Assembly (NCBI GenBank): GCA_018362935.1
Contig: JAHALQ010000006.1
Span: 1-64,000 of the forward strand
DNA from: Pseudomonadota bacterium
Lineage (GTDB): Bacteria > Pseudomonadota > Alphaproteobacteria > RF32 > CAG-239
Direction of reading: 5' to 3'
Length of the DNA stretch: 64,000 nt
Position numbers and translations under genes: made by a program. Positions 61,759 through 64,000 of the stretch are shown in pieces (the stretch's first letter is position 1; the number at the start of each line of letters is the position of its first letter). A model generated the notes under the pieces. It searched no databases. It was not told the DNA's origin and saw only the letters and a list, made by a program, of their open reading frames with translations.

Positions 61759-62232
61759 CTACAGGGAATTGTTGCCGCCCATACCGCCGAACGGATTATA
61801 TTGTCCGACGCCGCCGAAATATTTGCGGAAAAAGCCGAGCTGTTCGCCGGGTGCTTCGGTCGCATCGGAGCTGACCTTGACTTCCTTGCCGCTGTCCTTA
61901 TTCATCCGTTCCACATCCATAACCGTACCTTTGTCGTCAAAGCGGATGGTCAGAACGTCGCGGTCCACTTCTTCGGGCGCCAGAAACGCGACCCGTTTGA
62001 TGTCTGAAGACATATATATCCATGTGTTTCTGTCCAGAGAAACCACCGTCGACGGACTGCCCAGAACCTGACGGACTTTTTCGCGGCTGTCGCCGCGGGC
62101 AATCTGTTCAATACGTTCGTTGGAAGGCATATTGCCGTTATGGCTGACAAACCACTCATTGCTTTTTTGCGTCGAACAGGCGGAAACGGCCGTTAAAATT
62201 GCGCAAACAGACATTATTTTGTTTATTGACAT
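61759..62232 (-). CDS. bamE: Outer membrane protein assembly factor BamE (SmpA/OmlA)
   Basis: 157 aa lipoprotein of the BAM complex that inserts beta-barrel proteins. Lipobox VSAC (Cys19) after a signal peptide, and the SmpA/OmlA fold with IARGDSREKVRQVLGSPS and NTWIYMSSDIKR, then LTIRFDDKGTVMDVERM. The Gly/Asn-rich tail (YNPFGGMGGNNSL) is typical of alphaproteobacterial versions. It is divergent from yceD. Confidence 0.93.
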   Translation of the reverse strand: MSINKIMSVCAILTAVSACSTQKSNEWFVSHNGNMPSNERIEQIARGDSREKVRQVLGSPSTVVSLDRNTWIYMSSDIKRVAFLAPEEVDRDVLTIRFDDKGTVMDVERMNKDSGKEVKVSSDATEAPGEQLGFFRKYFGGVGQYNPFGGMGGNNSL

Positions 62233-62302
62233 CTTGGCATCCTTGCAGTTATATCAAATCAATTAAAAAGATAGTCATTTTTATAACATAAGGAAAGTAT
62301 TT

Positions 62303-62821
62303 ATGCAAAATCTTTTTTCATACCCTTTGGTTGTTGATGAACTCACCCCGTCTGCCAAAAAATATCATCTCGCCGCCCGGAAAGAAGAGCTTCCCTATAT
62401 TACCGAAATCTTAAAAGTTCCGGCCGTCAAATCGCTGGCCGCCGACATCAATGTCAAATACAACAAAAAAGAACACCTCATAAAGGTCTGGGGCAAGGCC
62501 GAAGCGTCAATTGAGCAAACCAGTGTTATCAGTTTGGAAAACTTTATCAAAGATTATTCCGCCGAATTCCAAATACTTTATGACACCGAGCTGACGCCCA
62601 AAGACCTGCAGGAAATGGAAGTGGAAATTGATGACGACCTTCCCGATCCGGTAATTGGCGGACAAATTAATCTCGCCGACATTGCCATGGAGCAGATTGC
62701 TCTGGTTTTGGACGACTTTCCGCGCCAAGAGGGAGAAACCTTTGAATTTCAAGCCGAATTTGACGAAGAAACGACTCAGGCGCAAAACCCGTTTGCCGTT
62801 TTGGCTAAACTTAAGAAATAG
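62303..62821 (+). CDS. yceD: YceD (DUF177) family protein
   Basis: 172 aa. The family pattern is seen in VDELTPSAKKYHLAARKEE, LIKVWGKAEASIEQTSVISLENF and the acidic C-terminal GQINLADIAMEQIALVLDDFPR and FAVLAKLKK. YceD proteins lie next to rpmF-plsX in most Proteobacteria and have been linked to 23S rRNA accumulation. Here the usual first Cys motif (CxRxL) is replaced by SVISLEN. AAGGAA lies before the ATG. The 158-bp gap to rpmF holds a possible additional promoter (TTGCAT near 62844) and no gene. Confidence 0.9.
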   Translation: MQNLFSYPLVVDELTPSAKKYHLAARKEELPYITEILKVPAVKSLAADINVKYNKKEHLIKVWGKAEASIEQTSVISLENFIKDYSAEFQILYDTELTPKDLQEMEVEIDDDLPDPVIGGQINLADIAMEQIALVLDDFPRQEGETFEFQAEFDEETTQAQNPFAVLAKLKK

Positions 62822-62979
62822 ATATAAAATAGAAAAAGTCCTTGCATTATCATAAAATTTTGGTTAAAAGGTCATTAGAATTTCGCTGTGTCGGCATTTA
62901 TTTAGTTGATTTTAAAAACGAGATAGGCTATGAATGTCGATTGAATTTATAAACAACATTAATTTTAGAGTATAAGAAA

Positions 62980-63168
62980 ATGGCTACACCTAAAAAGAAA
63001 ACTTCAAAATCACGCCGCGACATGCGCCGTTCGCACGATGCATTGAAGGGCAACACCTATATGGAATGCCCGAACTGCGGTGAATTGAAACAACCTCATA
63101 ACGTATGCCCTTCTTGCGGACAGTACGACAATCGCGAAGTAGTTGCCAAAAAAGCTTCTGCCGAATAA
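62980..63168 (+). CDS. rpmF: Large ribosomal subunit protein bL32
   Basis: 62 aa. N-terminal [20 protein letters not shown] is diagnostic. Zinc ribbon cysteines C30, C33, C43 and C46 (ECPNCGELK...CPSCG) make it the zinc-binding (C+) form. It is followed by plsX in the conserved yceD-rpmF-plsX order. Confidence 0.98.
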   Translation: MATPKKKTSKSRRDMRRSHDALKGNTYMECPNCGELKQPHNVCPSCGQYDNREVVAKKASAE

Positions 63169-63217
63169 TTATATTTTATGAACGACCTCAAACTTCCGTT
63201 TGAGTTATGTCTTTGAA

Positions 63218-64000
63218 ATGGAGCAGGTTTTGTCTGATAATAATCTGGTCATCTCAGTAGATGCTATGGGGGGAGATAATTCCCCCCGAGTCGTTATCGA
63301 GGGCTTAAGCATCGCTGCCAAAAAAAACCCCGATATCCGTTTTATCCTTTTCGGAGACACGGCGCGGGTCACTCCCATTCTCAATCAGTTTTCCAACCTC
63401 AAAAAAGTTTGCGAAATTCGCCACGCTCCTGAAATGGTGCGCAACGAAGATAAGCCTTCGGCCGTTATCCGCAACCGCAACACCAGCATGTACATGGCTA
63501 TTGACGCCGTCCGCAAGGGCGAGGCTCAGGCTGTCGTTTCCGCGGGCAACACCGGTGCTCTGATGGCAATATCCAAGCTGGTTTTGAAAACAATCACCAA
63601 GATTCACCGGCCGGCAATTGTCAGCATAATGCCGCATCGTTACGGCAAATATGTTATGCTCGACTTGGGTGCCAACACCGAATGCAATGCCATCAATCTG
63701 GCCGAATTCGCACTGATGGGCGACATTCTTGCCCGCCACGCTTTGGGCATTGACAGCCCGCGCGTAGCTTTGCTTAACATCGGCGCCGAAGAGATGAAAG
63801 GCAAAGAAGAAATCCGCCAGGCGGCGCAGATGATTAAAAACTCGCATATGAAAATTGATTTTAAGGGCTACATTGAACCGCACGAAATTCCCAACGGAAT
63901 TGCGGACGTTATCGTGGCCGACGGATTTACCGGCAATATCGCGTTAAAATCGACCGAAGGCACGGCCCGCCTGGTTGTTCGTATGCTCAAAGACGCAATC
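63218..64000 (+). CDS. plsX: Phosphate acyltransferase PlsX (partial, cut by window end)
   Basis: 261 residues are visible and the frame is open at the edge. PlsX turns acyl-ACP into acyl-phosphate, the first step of phospholipid synthesis with PlsY. VISVDAMGGDNSPRVVIEGL, EMVRNEDKPSAVIRNRNTSM, AVVSAGNTGALMAISKL, VMLDLGANTEC and VIVADGFTGNIALKSTEG are family hallmarks. The ATG at 63218 lacks a ribosome binding site, whereas the in-frame TTG at 63230 has GGAG 7 nt upstream, so the true start may be 63230. Confidence 0.96.
   Translation, partial: MEQVLSDNNLVISVDAMGGDNSPRVVIEGLSIAAKKNPDIRFILFGDTARVTPILNQFSNLKKVCEIRHAPEMVRNEDKPSAVIRNRNTSMYMAIDAVRKGEAQAVVSAGNTGALMAISKLVLKTITKIHRPAIVSIMPHRYGKYVMLDLGANTECNAINLAEFALMGDILARHALGIDSPRVALLNIGAEEMKGKEEIRQAAQMIKNSHMKIDFKGYIEPHEIPNGIADVIVADGFTGNIALKSTEGTARLVVRMLKDAI

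Overview
The window looks like chromosomal DNA of a host-associated or gut-type alphaproteobacterium. The evidence is an MbfA-type ferritin/VIT1 fusion (a family known mainly from Alphaproteobacteria), a GAAC-N7-GAAC LexA-type box ahead of recA (the alphaproteobacterial SOS box read on the other strand), the order bamE / yceD-rpmF-plsX, yqeY-dnaG-rpoD on one strand, and the Gram-negative envelope genes (bamE, FadL-type porin, Lnb-domain outer membrane protein). The species cannot be fixed from the sequence. Several long proteins have no recognisable family and are probably specific to this lineage.

Layout. 0-8.7 kb: the 3' end of a phage-tail-fibre-like protein, then on the minus strand fabI and sppA-gatC-gatA-gatB (tRNA amidotransferase), then yihY and recA on the plus strand. 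8.9-20 kb: a glycosyltransferase, an AT-hook-like protein, a KDG-kinase-like sugar kinase, an operon of CMD protein, flavodoxin and a YegD-like Hsp70, mbfA, a 635-aa orphan, an inositol-monophosphatase-like gene and tRNA-Ile(CAT) with a duplicated 5' fragment. 20.3-35 kb: information processing and maturation genes: rpoD, dnaG, yqeY, greA, a six-CxC cysteine-rich protein next to trxB, and a tightly overlapped minus-strand run murF-nrdR-nusB-def-fmt. 35-42.6 kb is the accessory part: a lipoprotein, dense palindromic repeats, a small GIY-YIG nuclease gene, a 780-aa flagellin with a beta-helix and a DUF1566/C-type-lectin-like insert, then glyA-rpiB, tRNA-Cys, tRNA-Asn and about 700 bp of repeats. 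42.6-57 kb: an OpgB-like phosphoglycerol transferase with a MIF homologue, a DUF212 protein, gyrA, orphans (one with an HNH-like motif), ssb, an orphan LivJ-like binding protein and uvrA. 57-64 kb: lipid handling (FadL-like porin, TetR regulator with visible operators, Aas-type acyltransferase/synthetase), bamE, then yceD-rpmF-plsX, with plsX cut by the window end.

Two repeat systems are the main novelty. The first is a family of long imperfect hairpins with a conserved TGTAC-loop-GTACA core. Five copies or remnants (after gatC, yqeY, nusB, flagellin and ssb) all start within a few bases of a stop codon, on the same strand as the gene, and their outer stems differ in sequence while staying paired. 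The second is a palindromic repeat built of GTCATCCTCGGGC...GACCCGAGGATCC and GGATTCTCGGG...CCCGAGAATGAC halves. Three copies have only a short spacer between the halves; in a fourth place the GIY-YIG gene lies between the same two halves, which suggests an autonomous/non-autonomous pair similar in logic to RAYT/REPIN systems but with a different nuclease.

Many terminators and several promoters and operators can be read directly: a MerR-type 19-bp-spacer promoter, a TetR palindrome on a TTGACA promoter, a hairpin covering the ribosome binding site of the Hsp70-like gene, and a terminator in the greA leader.
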